64,000 bases of DNA, taken from JAZQHR01 sp045540815. GTDB taxonomy: Bacteria; Bacillota; Clostridia; UMGS1810. The stretch covers positions 1 to 64,000 of the forward strand of contig JAZQHY010000018.1 of assembly GCA_045540815.1 (NCBI GenBank), read 5' to 3'. Of this stretch, positions 25,474-33,325 are shown piece after piece (the stretch's first letter is position 1; each line of letters opens with the position of its first letter). A model generated the notes under the pieces. The model was given only the letters and a program-made list of their open reading frames with translations. It was not told the origin of the DNA and did no database searches. Position numbers and translations under genes: made by a program.

Positions 25474-25713
25474 ATGAGAGTAGATAAATATTTAAAGGTA
25501 AGCCGACTTATAAAACGCAGAACCGTTGCAAACGAAGCGTGTGAGCAGGGCAGAGTAATAGTAAATGACAAAATAGCAAAGCCCGGTACTGATGTAAAGG
25601 TGGGCGATATTATTGAGATACAATTTGGAGATAACACCCTAAAGGTAGAAGTGCTTTCAGTAGCTGAACACGTACTTAAAGCCGATGCTGCCGATATGTA
25701 TAAAACAATGTGA
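25474..25713 (+). CDS. rqcP: S4-domain RNA-binding protein RqcP
   Basis: A 79-residue S4 protein (YabO/RqcP, Hsp15-like): MRVDKYLKVSRLIKRRTVAN, QGRVIVNDKIAKPGTDVKVG. In Bacillus, RqcP acts with RqcH on stalled 50S subunits to add poly-alanine tails to nascent chains. AAAGGAG precedes the ATG. The neighbours yabP, yabQ and divIC are in the conserved order. The length is typical. Confidence 0.92.
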   Translation: MRVDKYLKVSRLIKRRTVANEACEQGRVIVNDKIAKPGTDVKVGDIIEIQFGDNTLKVEVLSVAEHVLKADAADMYKTM

Positions 25714-25747
25714 GTTTATTACTCTCGGCTTAAAGTGTTATGATTTT

Positions 25748-25796
25748 AAAACCTTCTGCATATATATTATTAAAACATATATACAGGAGGTTTTTT
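25748..25796 (+). promoter_or_regulatory. Hairpin that buries the yabP ribosome binding site
   Basis: AAAACCTTCTG plus ATATAT (25748-25765) pairs with ATATAT plus CAGGAGGTTTT (25777-25794): 17 paired positions out of 18, one of them G-U. The 3' arm contains AGGAGG, followed by TTTTTT and, two bases on, the yabP ATG. It can act as a terminator of rqcP transcripts, as an RBS-masking stem, or both. Confidence 0.7.
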
Positions 25797-25797
25797 A

Positions 25798-26094
25798 ATG
25801 GAAGAAAGAAAACTAGGTAAGGCTATTCGTCCCGATGTGATGCATAATATTATACTCGAAAACCGCAAAAAGCTTAGCGTTTCAGGTGTAAAAGATGTCG
25901 AAAGTTTTAACGAAGAGGAAATAGTGCTTCACACCGAGCTGGGTGTGCTTATCATCAAAGGCTCATCGCTTCATATTGGCAAGCTTAATATGGACAATGG
26001 TGAGGTTTCCATAGACGGATCTGTAGACAACTGCGAGTATGCCGACGAAAGCGGCAGAGGCAGCGCAGGATTGCTTGCCAGAATATTCAAATAG
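25798..26094 (+). CDS. yabP: Sporulation protein YabP
   Basis: A 98-residue YabP-family protein: RKKLSVSGVKDVESFNEEEI, LHTELGVLIIKGSSLHIGKL, GEVSIDG. In Bacillus, yabP is expressed in the mother cell under sigma-E and is needed for spore formation. It is followed 12 bases later by yabQ, its usual partner. The upstream hairpin would prevent translation from read-through rqcP messages. Confidence 0.9.
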   Translation: MEERKLGKAIRPDVMHNIILENRKKLSVSGVKDVESFNEEEIVLHTELGVLIIKGSSLHIGKLNMDNGEVSIDGSVDNCEYADESGRGSAGLLARIFK

Positions 26095-26106
26095 GAGTGA
26101 AAATTA

Positions 26107-26604
26107 TTGGTTATTTCATCAAAGCACGAGCTGTTTGTTTTTTTTGGCAGCTTACTTGGCGGAATGATACTCGGAATGATTTTTGATTTGTTTCGGATAG
26201 TTAAACCCTCCGATAAGACAAATTTCATAGTTCTTGGAATGCACGATTTGCTATTGTGGGGTGTGATAACCGCAGCAGTTTTTGCTATAATTTTCATAAC
26301 GAACAACGCCGCAGTCAGATGGTACGAGTTTGCCGGAATGGCACTTGGTGCTGTTATTTATTTTATGGCACTGAGCAAAATTTTTGTGTGTTTTCTGACT
26401 GCGGTTTTGCATGCCGTAAAAAAGATTTTCATTATCGTACTGAAAATAGTGCTTTTTCCCGTAAATCTTGTTTACCGCATGCTAAAACCATTATTTCGAT
26501 TTGCCAAAAAAAGACTTCTTTTTTTGAAAAAAGTTTATAAAAATATCCGTTCAAAGTTAAGAAATCATCTAAAAAGGATAAAGCACTCTGTCAAGAAAAT
26601 TTAA
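26107..26604 (+). CDS. yabQ: Spore cortex biosynthesis protein YabQ
   Basis: A 165-residue membrane protein with about four hydrophobic segments (FFGSLLGGMILGMIFDLFRI, DLLLWGVITAAVFAIIF, GMALGAVIYFMAL, FFxxKK-type end) and a very basic C-terminus (LRNHLKRIKHSVKK). It fits YabQ by size, topology and position after yabP. YabQ is required for cortex formation in Bacillus. The start is TTG, with AGGAG seven to ten bases upstream. Confidence 0.82.
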   Translation: MVISSKHELFVFFGSLLGGMILGMIFDLFRIVKPSDKTNFIVLGMHDLLLWGVITAAVFAIIFITNNAAVRWYEFAGMALGAVIYFMALSKIFVCFLTAVLHAVKKIFIIVLKIVLFPVNLVYRMLKPLFRFAKKRLLFLKKVYKNIRSKLRNHLKRIKHSVKKI

Positions 26605-26665
26605 CTTTACATTTATAAAAAAATAGTGTATAATGTATGAAAATTGGTGCAAAGGACGTGTTTTA

Positions 26666-26962
26666 ATGAGAAAAAAAAGAAGATTTAAAAAAAATATTCT
26701 TATTAGAAATATAATCGTCCTTGCGATTACTTGTTTTATAATAGTATTTTTTGTAAGGCAGGAAATCACCATCAGAAAATATCGCACAGAAATCAAAAAC
26801 CTGTCAGTGCAGATTGAGGAGCAGCAGGAAATAAGACGTGAGCTTGAGGAAAAGGAAAAGCTATATTCATCAAATGAATACATCGAAAAGATTGCCAGAG
26901 AAGTTCTGGGAATGGTATCAGCCGATGAAAAAGTATATATTGACGAAAATGAAGCAGACTAA
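26666..26962 (+). CDS. FtsB/DivIC-like septum protein
   Basis: A 98-residue bitopic protein: basic cytoplasmic N-terminus (RKKRRFKKN), one membrane span (IIVLAITCFIIVFFV), a coiled coil (NLSVQIEEQQEIRRELEEKE) and a terminal NEYIEKIAREVLGMV motif typical of DivIC/FtsB. It belongs to the FtsL/FtsB/FtsQ subcomplex of the division machinery. The ATG at 26666 is chosen, with AAGGA upstream, over an in-frame start at 26633. The position after yabQ matches divIC. Confidence 0.88.
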   Translation: MRKKRRFKKNILIRNIIVLAITCFIIVFFVRQEITIRKYRTEIKNLSVQIEEQQEIRRELEEKEKLYSSNEYIEKIAREVLGMVSADEKVYIDENEAD

Positions 26963-27011
26963 CAGTGCAAATGATAAGGCTGGTTTAATTTAAGGGGGAT
27001 TACAGATAATT

Positions 27012-27452
27012 ATGCAGATTGAAGTAGGAAAGGTAGTTGACGGAAAGATTACCGGTATTACAAATTTTGGTGCTTTTGTAGAAATGGAGAATAAAGTAAC
27101 CGGACTTGTACATATTTCGGAGGTAGCTTTAGGCTTTGTAAAAGATATTAACGAGCATTTGAAGGTAGGCGACAGCGTAAAAGTAAAAGTGGTTTCTGTC
27201 GACGAAAAAGGTAAGATAGGCCTTTCTATAAAGCAGGCTATGAAACCGAAAAAACCTGACGCTGAAAAAACAAGGACAAATAAATCTCCCGAAGAATTTG
27301 TGTGGGGAGAAAAGAATAACGATACCCCTGCGTCATTTGAGGATATGCTATCAAAGTTCAAACAGTCAAGCGACGAAAGAATGCACGACCTTAAGAGAAA
27401 TATAGAGTCAAAAAGAGGTACAGGCGGAAAACGCTCAACCAGTATGTATTAA
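27012..27452 (+). CDS. S1-domain RNA-binding protein YabR
   Basis: A 146-residue protein with one N-terminal S1 domain (about residues 3-73: VGKVVDGKITGITNFGAFVE, GLVHISEVA, VKVKVVSVDEKGKIGLSIKQ) and a basic, probably disordered C-terminal half. It corresponds to YabR of the Bacillus block. It is taken to bind RNA or ribosomes; no specific target is known from sequence. It is the last gene before the tRNA-Leu promoter. Confidence 0.9.
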   Translation: MQIEVGKVVDGKITGITNFGAFVEMENKVTGLVHISEVALGFVKDINEHLKVGDSVKVKVVSVDEKGKIGLSIKQAMKPKKPDAEKTRTNKSPEEFVWGEKNNDTPASFEDMLSKFKQSSDERMHDLKRNIESKRGTGGKRSTSMY

Positions 27453-27463
27453 TAAAAAAACTA

Positions 27464-27492
27464 TTGACAATACCTTTCAAAAGTGCTATATT
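27464..27492 (+). promoter_or_regulatory. Promoter of tRNA-Leu(TAA)
   Basis: TTGACA (27464-27469), a 17-base spacer and TATATT (27487-27492) lie 22 bases before the mature tRNA 5' end. Confidence 0.75.
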
Positions 27493-27513
27493 ATATAAGG
27501 TAGTTAAAACTAT

Positions 27514-27602
27514 GCCCGAGTGGCGGAACTGGCAGACGCACAGGACTTAAAATCCTGCGAAGTTAACCCTTCGTACCGGTTCGATTCCGGTCTCGGGCAC
27601 CA
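27514..27602 (+). tRNA. tRNA-Leu (anticodon TAA)
   Basis: The acceptor arms GCCCGAG and CTCGGGC pair; the anticodon loop ACTTAAAAT lies in the CAGGA/TCCTG stem; there is a long class II variable arm, a T arm with GGTTCGATTCC and an encoded CCA. Reads UUA (and UUG by wobble). Confidence 0.97.
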
Positions 27603-27603
27603 A

Positions 27604-27632
27604 AAACCTTGTTATTTATCACAAGGTTTTTT
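27604..27632 (+). terminator. Terminator after tRNA-Leu(TAA)
   Basis: AAACCTTG and CAAGGTTT with a T run follow the CCA end directly. Confidence 0.8.
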
Positions 27633-27690
27633 CTTTTGTACGAAGGATAATTTCCGCGTTTTCAACCATACTATTACCGAGGTGAATTGT

Positions 27691-27879
27691 ATGGATAAAA
27701 GAAAATATGATAAAGATTATGATAAATTTGAAAATATAGGCGCATATTCGTCCAGTGAGTGTACAGGACTTTTTGCAGTCCCGCCTCAAAATGAAGACGA
27801 GTATGAAAACTATAACGATATATATGACTTTGGAATACCAAAGTCAACTATAAAGTCAAAAAAGAAAAACGATAAATAA
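27691..27879 (+). CDS. Small acidic Tyr-rich protein of unknown function
   Basis: A 62-residue protein beginning MDKRKYDKDYDKFENIG; GAGGTG lies six bases before the ATG and a terminator overlaps its stop. The middle is rich in Asp, Glu, Asn and Tyr (NEDEYENYNDIYDF) and the end is basic (KSTIKSKKKNDK). There is no membrane span and no recognised family. It lies between a tRNA and a LysM-CAP gene, close to sporulation genes, so a spore-related role is possible but unsupported. Confidence 0.6.
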   Translation: MDKRKYDKDYDKFENIGAYSSSECTGLFAVPPQNEDEYENYNDIYDFGIPKSTIKSKKKNDK

Positions 27880-27907
27880 AAAACACCCCTTCGGGTGTTT
27901 TTTATTT
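27878..27907. terminator. Bidirectional terminator
   Basis: AAAAACACCC, CTTC loop and GGGTGTTTTTT lie between the converging 62-residue gene and the LysM-CAP gene. Confidence 0.88.
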
Positions 27908-28499
27908 ATCCTGTAAACATCTGTGTCCAGTAGTTTCCGCTTTTAACATACCCCACACCTATTTTTGTAAATGACGCATTTAGGATGTTCTTTCTGTGAC
28001 CTGATGAGTTCATCCACGCATTTACAACCGCCTGAGGCGATGTCTGTCCCTTGGCAATGTTTTCAGCTGCTGCTTTATATGATATACCAAAGTTTTTCAT
28101 CATATTAAACGGAGAACCGTATACAGGAGATGTGTGTGAAAAATAATTGTTGTCCTTCATATCCTGAGATTTGTATCTGGCAACTCTGCTAAGCTCCCAG
28201 TCGTGTGTAAGTTCTCTAAGCCCGTTTTTAACTCGTATTTCATTTACAAGACGCACTACTTCGCTTTCAAAGTTTAATACGCCTGAATCGTTTGTAGGTA
28301 TGGTTATTACCTGCCCCGGATATATAAGCGCAGGATTGGAAATATGAGGGTTTTCATTTATAATCTCGCTTAATCCAATCTGATGTTTAACGGCTATTTT
28401 CCACATTGTGTCGCCCTTGACAACAGTATGAGTTGTCGCTGCAAATCCTCTTGTTGTGCATATACATAAAATCAGTGCAGATATCATAAGCTTTTTCAA
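27906..28499 (-). CDS. Secreted LysM-CAP domain protein
   Basis: A 197-residue protein with a signal peptide (MKKLMISALILCICTTRGFAA), one LysM domain (about 22-68: HTVVKGDTMWKIAVKHQIG, NPALIYPGQVITIP) and a C-terminal CAP/SCP domain (about 78-197: VRLVNEIRVKNGL, HTSPVYGSPFNMM, AAENIAKG, SSGHRKNIL). It matches the YkwD/SafA-like class of spore or wall associated proteins. LysM would bind peptidoglycan; the activity of CAP domains in bacteria is not well defined. It is monocistronic. Confidence 0.9.
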   Translation of the reverse strand: MKKLMISALILCICTTRGFAATTHTVVKGDTMWKIAVKHQIGLSEIINENPHISNPALIYPGQVITIPTNDSGVLNFESEVVRLVNEIRVKNGLRELTHDWELSRVARYKSQDMKDNNYFSHTSPVYGSPFNMMKNFGISYKAAAENIAKGQTSPQAVVNAWMNSSGHRKNILNASFTKIGVGYVKSGNYWTQMFTG

Positions 28500-28703
28500 C
28501 CTGTCCAGCCTCCTTTATATTCTTGTGTGTTGTCCCTTTTTGGCAACAACTATTATAGTATAGCACGAAGGTTTACATAACACAAATGCAATGTATGGAA
28601 ATTGTTTTTTCTTTAGCCTCTCTGTGCTTGATTTTGTCGAATCATTGTGGTAATATATATTTAATATTACAAAATATGACAAAAGAGAAAGGAATATATT
28701 TTT

Positions 28704-30020
28704 ATGGATACTGGTAAAAAGAGCGGCTGGCGCACAAACAAATGGGTTAGAGCCGCAATTCCTGCACTACTTCTTCATTGCAGTATAGGTACAGTTTACT
28801 GTTGGTCGATGTTCAGCCAGGAAATTGCCGACTATATCGGATTTTCAAAGAGTGCAACTGAGTGGGCATTTAGCTTTGCGATTTTCTTCCTTGGAATGTC
28901 AGCAGCATTTTTAGGAAACGTTGTTGAAAAGGATATACACAAATCCTCACTTATCGCAACAATTTGCTTTGCACTTGGTATGGCAGGAACAGGCGCATTT
29001 ATATACTATGGCGGAATGCACAAGGGCAGCGTGATAGCACTTGTGGGCATATATCTATGCTATGGACTTATAATGGGTATAGGACTTGGTACTGGATATC
29101 TTTCTCCCGTAAAAACGTTAATGCTTTGGTTTAGCGACCGAAAAGGTCTTGCTACAGGTCTTGCAGTTGCAGGTTTTGGCGCAGCAAAGGCAATAGCCAG
29201 TCCTATTATGCAGTGGATGCTTGAAGGCCTTGGCGAAGGCGGAATATATAAAATGTTTTTTATTCTTGCAGTTGTGTACTTTGTAATGATGTTTATCGGA
29301 CATCTTCTTTTAAAGAAACCTGACGGTTGGCACGAGCCTCAGGACGCATCTGAAAAGAAAAGCATTATGTCAGTACTTAAGACAAAACCTCTTACAAATT
29401 ACATAGGTATATGGCTAATGTTCTACATAAATATCACTTGCGGTCTTGCACTTTTGTCACAGGAAAAGGCGATAGTAAAATGTATCGGCCTTGCAAGCTT
29501 TGTAGGAATTATATCTACAGTATCTGCAATCTTTAACGCAGGCGGACGTCTTGGTTTTTCTGCTTGGGCGGATAAGATGAAGGACAGAAACACTATATAT
29601 AAAATGATATTTGTTATATCAATAGCTCTTACCGCACTTGTAATAGTTACAGGCGGTATAGAAAATGGCTCGGGAAATGGACTTTTAATTGCACTTGTGC
29701 TAGTGCTTATAATGATGGTTAACGCAGGCTACGGCGGAGGTTTCTCAAACGTGCCTACACTTTTATCTGACCATTACGGAATGAGTAATATAAGCGCTAT
29801 CCACGGCATCACACTTTCTGCGTGGGCGTTTGCAGGACTTACAGGAAACCAGATGGCTACCTGGATAGTAAACCACTTTGGAGAGTGGGTAGTGGTAAAC
29901 GGCAACAACGTAAACCCTGTTGGATATCAAACAGTGCTTTATGTAACTATTGCGCTATATATAATAGCTCTTGTACTTAGTATGGTATTTGTAAAATCAA
30001 CTGCAAAAGAGGATAAGTAA
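28704..30020 (+). CDS. OxlT-like MFS antiporter
   Basis: A 438-residue major facilitator with 12 predicted membrane segments. The start GTVYCWSMFSQEIADYIGFS and the loop WFSDRKGLATGLAVAGFGAA are characteristic of the oxalate/formate antiporter (OxlT) branch, although many members carry other monocarboxylates such as lactate or pyruvate. The substrate is therefore open. AAAGGA lies before the ATG. It stands alone, with its own terminator. Confidence 0.88.
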   Translation: MDTGKKSGWRTNKWVRAAIPALLLHCSIGTVYCWSMFSQEIADYIGFSKSATEWAFSFAIFFLGMSAAFLGNVVEKDIHKSSLIATICFALGMAGTGAFIYYGGMHKGSVIALVGIYLCYGLIMGIGLGTGYLSPVKTLMLWFSDRKGLATGLAVAGFGAAKAIASPIMQWMLEGLGEGGIYKMFFILAVVYFVMMFIGHLLLKKPDGWHEPQDASEKKSIMSVLKTKPLTNYIGIWLMFYINITCGLALLSQEKAIVKCIGLASFVGIISTVSAIFNAGGRLGFSAWADKMKDRNTIYKMIFVISIALTALVIVTGGIENGSGNGLLIALVLVLIMMVNAGYGGGFSNVPTLLSDHYGMSNISAIHGITLSAWAFAGLTGNQMATWIVNHFGEWVVVNGNNVNPVGYQTVLYVTIALYIIALVLSMVFVKSTAKEDK

Positions 30021-30031
30021 TGAAATGACAG

Positions 30032-30066
30032 AAAAAAGAGAACGATTAATATCGTTCTCTTTTTTA
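30032..30066 (+). terminator. Terminator after the MFS gene
   Basis: AAAAAAGAGAACGAT and ATCGTTCTCTTTTTT form a near-perfect hairpin with A and T tracts. Confidence 0.9.
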
Positions 30067-30111
30067 TTTCTATTGCGGGGAGAGGAGTCCCCAACTTAAT
30101 GGTGGTTTTTA

Positions 30112-31401
30112 TTACCATTTACAGCTTATAAGCCCATCATCTTCGAGTGTCAGCTTTGTACCGTATGGCTCACACATTCCTCCCAGATATTCACAAATTT
30201 CTCTGCCGTCACATTTCCTTGGAAGTCCGCTCTCTGGCTCGTCCATGTTTGAAATTATCTCTATCGGCATAAGAGTAAGCTTTGTAAGCTTACCGTTTTC
30301 AGTTTCCCAATACGGAATAACGGATATAAGCATACGTCTGTCTTCCATAAGACCACGCGTAAAATTTTTTGAGCGTTTTTTTAAAAGCTCGTATACAGAT
30401 GCATCTGCACTTAGTCCGTTTTTGTAGAAAAAGTCTGCAGGTGCAAATTCCATACTGTATAGCTGAAGCACAAAATCTCCAAGCGAATAGAAAATAGGGC
30501 AGTCTTTATAAACTTCTATCGGTCTTAAAAGATGCGGGCCGTGTCCGACAATGGCATTTGCGCCCTTGTCGATAAATCTATGCGAGATTTCCTTTAAAAA
30601 ATCAGGCACAGTTTCTTTTGATGCACCATATAGTTGATGCGAATGTATTGAAATAATTATGTAATCTGTATTTTTCTTAGCCTCGTTTATGGCTTTTTCC
30701 ACGCGGGAGATGTCTTTTTCATTTGCTGTCATTACAAAATCGGCTTTATCGCTAAGCACAAATTTAAGGTCGCCAAGCTCACATTCATTTTCTTTTAGAG
30801 GTGGCGCATAACCTTCTTTTCTGCCTGTTTCTTTTCTTAAGTTGACGCCTGTTCTCTCGCCTATTTCCTTTATGCAGTTAAAATCATCTTCTGTAAGCGC
30901 AATGTGTGAGCTTACGCTAATGCCGTTTATACCAGGTCTTCCTTTAACTCTTGGCGAAGGGTCGCCTGCCATCGTAGAAGGATTAAACGCGGTGTTTACC
31001 GAAATGAGCGCGACTTTTCCGCTTTCAGTTTCAAGGTATACAGGTGCAGATGCTTCGCTTAAATTTCTGCCTACGCCTGTGTGTACAAAATCGCTTTTGT
31101 CAAGTGCATCAAGTGTTCGCTCAAGTCCCGAATAGAAAAAGTCAAGTGTGTGATTGTTGTTGAATGTAGTCATATTAAAACCAAAATTTTTTAAATCGTC
31201 CAGCACTTCGGGGTTTGCACGTAAATACGAACCACCGCTAAACTGCGATGCACATGCTTCGCCTTCGCGGTTAAGTGTAGTTTCAAGGTTGAAAAACCTC
31301 GCATCGCCTTTTTCTATAAAAGGTGCAAGCTCCTTAAAACCTCCGTACCCGTCAAATATTCTTTTTTGTATTGCAACATCGCCTACTGCAGTAAATTTCA
31401 T
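30112..31401 (-). CDS. CapA-family (PGA_cap) metallophosphoesterase-like protein
   Basis: A 429-residue protein of the CapA/PgsA family, a calcineurin-like fold associated with poly-gamma-glutamate capsule genes: TAVGDVAIQKRIFD, RFFNLETTL, NNHTLDFFYSGL, IISIHSHQLYG, IVGHGPHLLRPIEVY and YSLGDFVLQ. There is no signal peptide or membrane anchor, so it is probably cytoplasmic, unlike capsule CapA. The ATG at 31401 has AAGAGG upstream. It follows an SGNH hydrolase gene by 17 bases, suggesting a shared pathway. Confidence 0.85.
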   Translation of the reverse strand: MKFTAVGDVAIQKRIFDGYGGFKELAPFIEKGDARFFNLETTLNREGEACASQFSGGSYLRANPEVLDDLKNFGFNMTTFNNNHTLDFFYSGLERTLDALDKSDFVHTGVGRNLSEASAPVYLETESGKVALISVNTAFNPSTMAGDPSPRVKGRPGINGISVSSHIALTEDDFNCIKEIGERTGVNLRKETGRKEGYAPPLKENECELGDLKFVLSDKADFVMTANEKDISRVEKAINEAKKNTDYIIISIHSHQLYGASKETVPDFLKEISHRFIDKGANAIVGHGPHLLRPIEVYKDCPIFYSLGDFVLQLYSMEFAPADFFYKNGLSADASVYELLKKRSKNFTRGLMEDRRMLISVIPYWETENGKLTKLTLMPIEIISNMDEPESGLPRKCDGREICEYLGGMCEPYGTKLTLEDDGLISCKW

Positions 31402-31418
31402 AATGTTCGCCTCTTGTA

Positions 31419-32270
31419 TCAAAATATTTTTTCTCTTATATATTTGTCTATAAGTAATTGCAAACCTTCCATATCGCTTTTTGACTCAAATACCTTGTCA
31501 AAATTGGTGGTGTATGTATCGTCATAGTAAGTGTCTATATATGTAGGTATGTCAAAAATATTTCTTAATTCTTCATTGTAAAAATAATCATATTTCTGAC
31601 CAACTGCCGATTTCCCAGTTAACGCACAAAAAGCAGTGAGTGACGCAATGTATCCTGCAAGAAGGTTAGGATGCTTGTCATCATTTATCACAAAAGTGCT
31701 TTTCGCGAATTCATTTATTGCATTTGGAACTTCGCAGTTCCCGTTTAAAATGTCATATACAATTCTTCCCCAGTTGGCTACTGTAATGCCACTTTCCGAA
31801 AGATGCTTAATATAATCTATCGTACCGTTTCTGTATGTTCCGTCATCGTTTACGCCGTATATAGACGCACAGCAAATTATGATAAACTGGACACTTGGGT
31901 TGGCTTTTTTAAAAAAGTCCATAACCATAGATATATCTTCTTTTATATACTTTTCACCGCCTGCTCTTGCAGAAGGGCAAATAAATACATAGTCATAATA
32001 CGGGTCGGTTATGTACTCCATATGATTTATGCCTTTGCACTCGGCATTTACCGTACATATTCCACCAAAAATATTTCCAAGTCTGTGCCTGCCAAATGTC
32101 CAGTTTGTAACATTAGGTTTCATTCCATTTTGTTTGCATATTTGATAAAAACTTCCGTAGTCGCACTCACGCTCTTTTTGTGTAAGTATAGTTCTTGGCT
32201 TGGGGTCAACGCATCTTCCCCAATATACATTGGAATCGCCGACAAAAATAACTTTTTTCCCGTTAAGCAT
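31419..32270 (-). CDS. SGNH/GDSL-like hydrolase
   Basis: A 283-residue protein with a GDSN nucleophile motif at the start (KVIFVGDSNVYWGR), asparagine/glycine loops in the middle and the catalytic Asp-His pair in NDDKHPNLLAGY. This is the layout of SGNH-fold esterases and acetylhydrolases. The ATG at 32270 (AAGGAGG upstream) is preferred to the in-frame start at 32339. The substrate is unknown. It is cotranscribed with the CapA-like gene and divergent from a LysR regulator. Confidence 0.72.
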   Translation of the reverse strand: MLNGKKVIFVGDSNVYWGRCVDPKPRTILTQKERECDYGSFYQICKQNGMKPNVTNWTFGRHRLGNIFGGICTVNAECKGINHMEYITDPYYDYVFICPSARAGGEKYIKEDISMVMDFFKKANPSVQFIIICCASIYGVNDDGTYRNGTIDYIKHLSESGITVANWGRIVYDILNGNCEVPNAINEFAKSTFVINDDKHPNLLAGYIASLTAFCALTGKSAVGQKYDYFYNEELRNIFDIPTYIDTYYDDTYTTNFDKVFESKSDMEGLQLLIDKYIREKIF

Positions 32271-32413
32271 CAGTTTTCCTCCTTTTTGTAAAGTGCTCAT
32301 AACTATCTTATTTAATATTATATCACCTGTTTTACACAATCGTAAATAATATCTTCATATGGGCTTGCACCATTTTATGAAATGTAGTAAAATAAATAAA
32401 AAGAGGTGGTTAT

Positions 32414-33262
32414 ATGGAAATTCTACAATTAAGGTATTTTTTTGACAGTGCTGTTACCGAAAATTTTGCAAAAACGGCAGAAAAGTATAATGTTCCAACA
32501 ACGTCAGTATCTGCATCGGTAAAAAGACTTGAAAATGAGCTTGGTTGTAAGCTTTTTGACCGCTTTAGCAATAAGATTATGCTAAACGAAAACGGCAGAC
32601 AGCTAAAAAAATCTTTGGATGTCGTGTTTGGTGAGCTTGACAGAGCAGTGGATAACCTTTCAAACACACTCTCCGACAATCGTGAGATAAAAATTCTTGT
32701 ACAGGCTCACAGGAGCAAAACTATGGATTGTGTAATAGAATACAAGCTAAAGTATCCTAATACTAAGGTAAAGCTTATTTTTGATTTTGATAAAACAGAT
32801 TTTGAAAATTATGACATAATAATTGCAAAGCGCACAGAAAAGCTGTCGAATTATGAACATTTTACACTTTCAGATGCCCGCGTTTGCATAAAGGCTTCGA
32901 AAAGCCATCCGCTTTTAGGTAAAAAGCTTACATTAAAACAGCTTTCGGGTCAAAACTTCGTGTCTATGAATGAACACAGTAATATGCATAAAATACTTAT
33001 AGATGCTTGTGAAAACGCAGGTTTTTCACCGAATATAGTTGCGTATTGCAATGATATTCATTGTTATTCAAAATGTATTTCGTCAGGCATTGGCATAGGT
33101 CTGGGAAGAGAATATTTCAATGACGAAAAATCTGACCGAATATTAAACGTAACTGACTTTAATGTCAGGTATGAAACGTGTGTTTTTTATAAAAAAGAAA
33201 ATATGTATGGCTCAGTTGAGAGTTTTGTAAAATTTCTTCGTGATAAGGCAGTGCGAATTTAA
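32414..33262 (+). CDS. LysR-family transcriptional regulator
   Basis: A 282-residue LysR protein: winged helix at residues 1-60 (LRYFFDSAVTENFAKTAEKY, SVSASVKRLENELGCKLFDR) and a periplasmic-binding-like effector domain afterwards. AGAGGTGG lies before the ATG. It is divergent from the SGNH/CapA pair; such regulators usually control the neighbouring divergent operon from the shared spacer (32271-32413). The effector is unknown. Confidence 0.9.
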   Translation: MEILQLRYFFDSAVTENFAKTAEKYNVPTTSVSASVKRLENELGCKLFDRFSNKIMLNENGRQLKKSLDVVFGELDRAVDNLSNTLSDNREIKILVQAHRSKTMDCVIEYKLKYPNTKVKLIFDFDKTDFENYDIIIAKRTEKLSNYEHFTLSDARVCIKASKSHPLLGKKLTLKQLSGQNFVSMNEHSNMHKILIDACENAGFSPNIVAYCNDIHCYSKCISSGIGIGLGREYFNDEKSDRILNVTDFNVRYETCVFYKKENMYGSVESFVKFLRDKAVRI

Positions 33263-33273
33263 TTACATCACAT

Positions 33274-33309
33274 AAAAAACGACAACGATTTTTCGTTGTC
33301 GTTTTTTTT
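33274..33309. terminator. Bidirectional terminator between the LysR gene and fucI
   Basis: AAAAAACGACAACG and CGTTGTCGTTTTTT form a perfect hairpin with a short T-rich loop. Confidence 0.92.
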
Positions 33310-33325
33310 GTTTTTATAATTCAAA

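Noticed and set aside
27520..27690. Upstream part of the frame that ends with the 62-residue protein
   Set aside because: It runs through tRNA-Leu and its terminator; the ATG at 27691 with GAGGTG is the true start.
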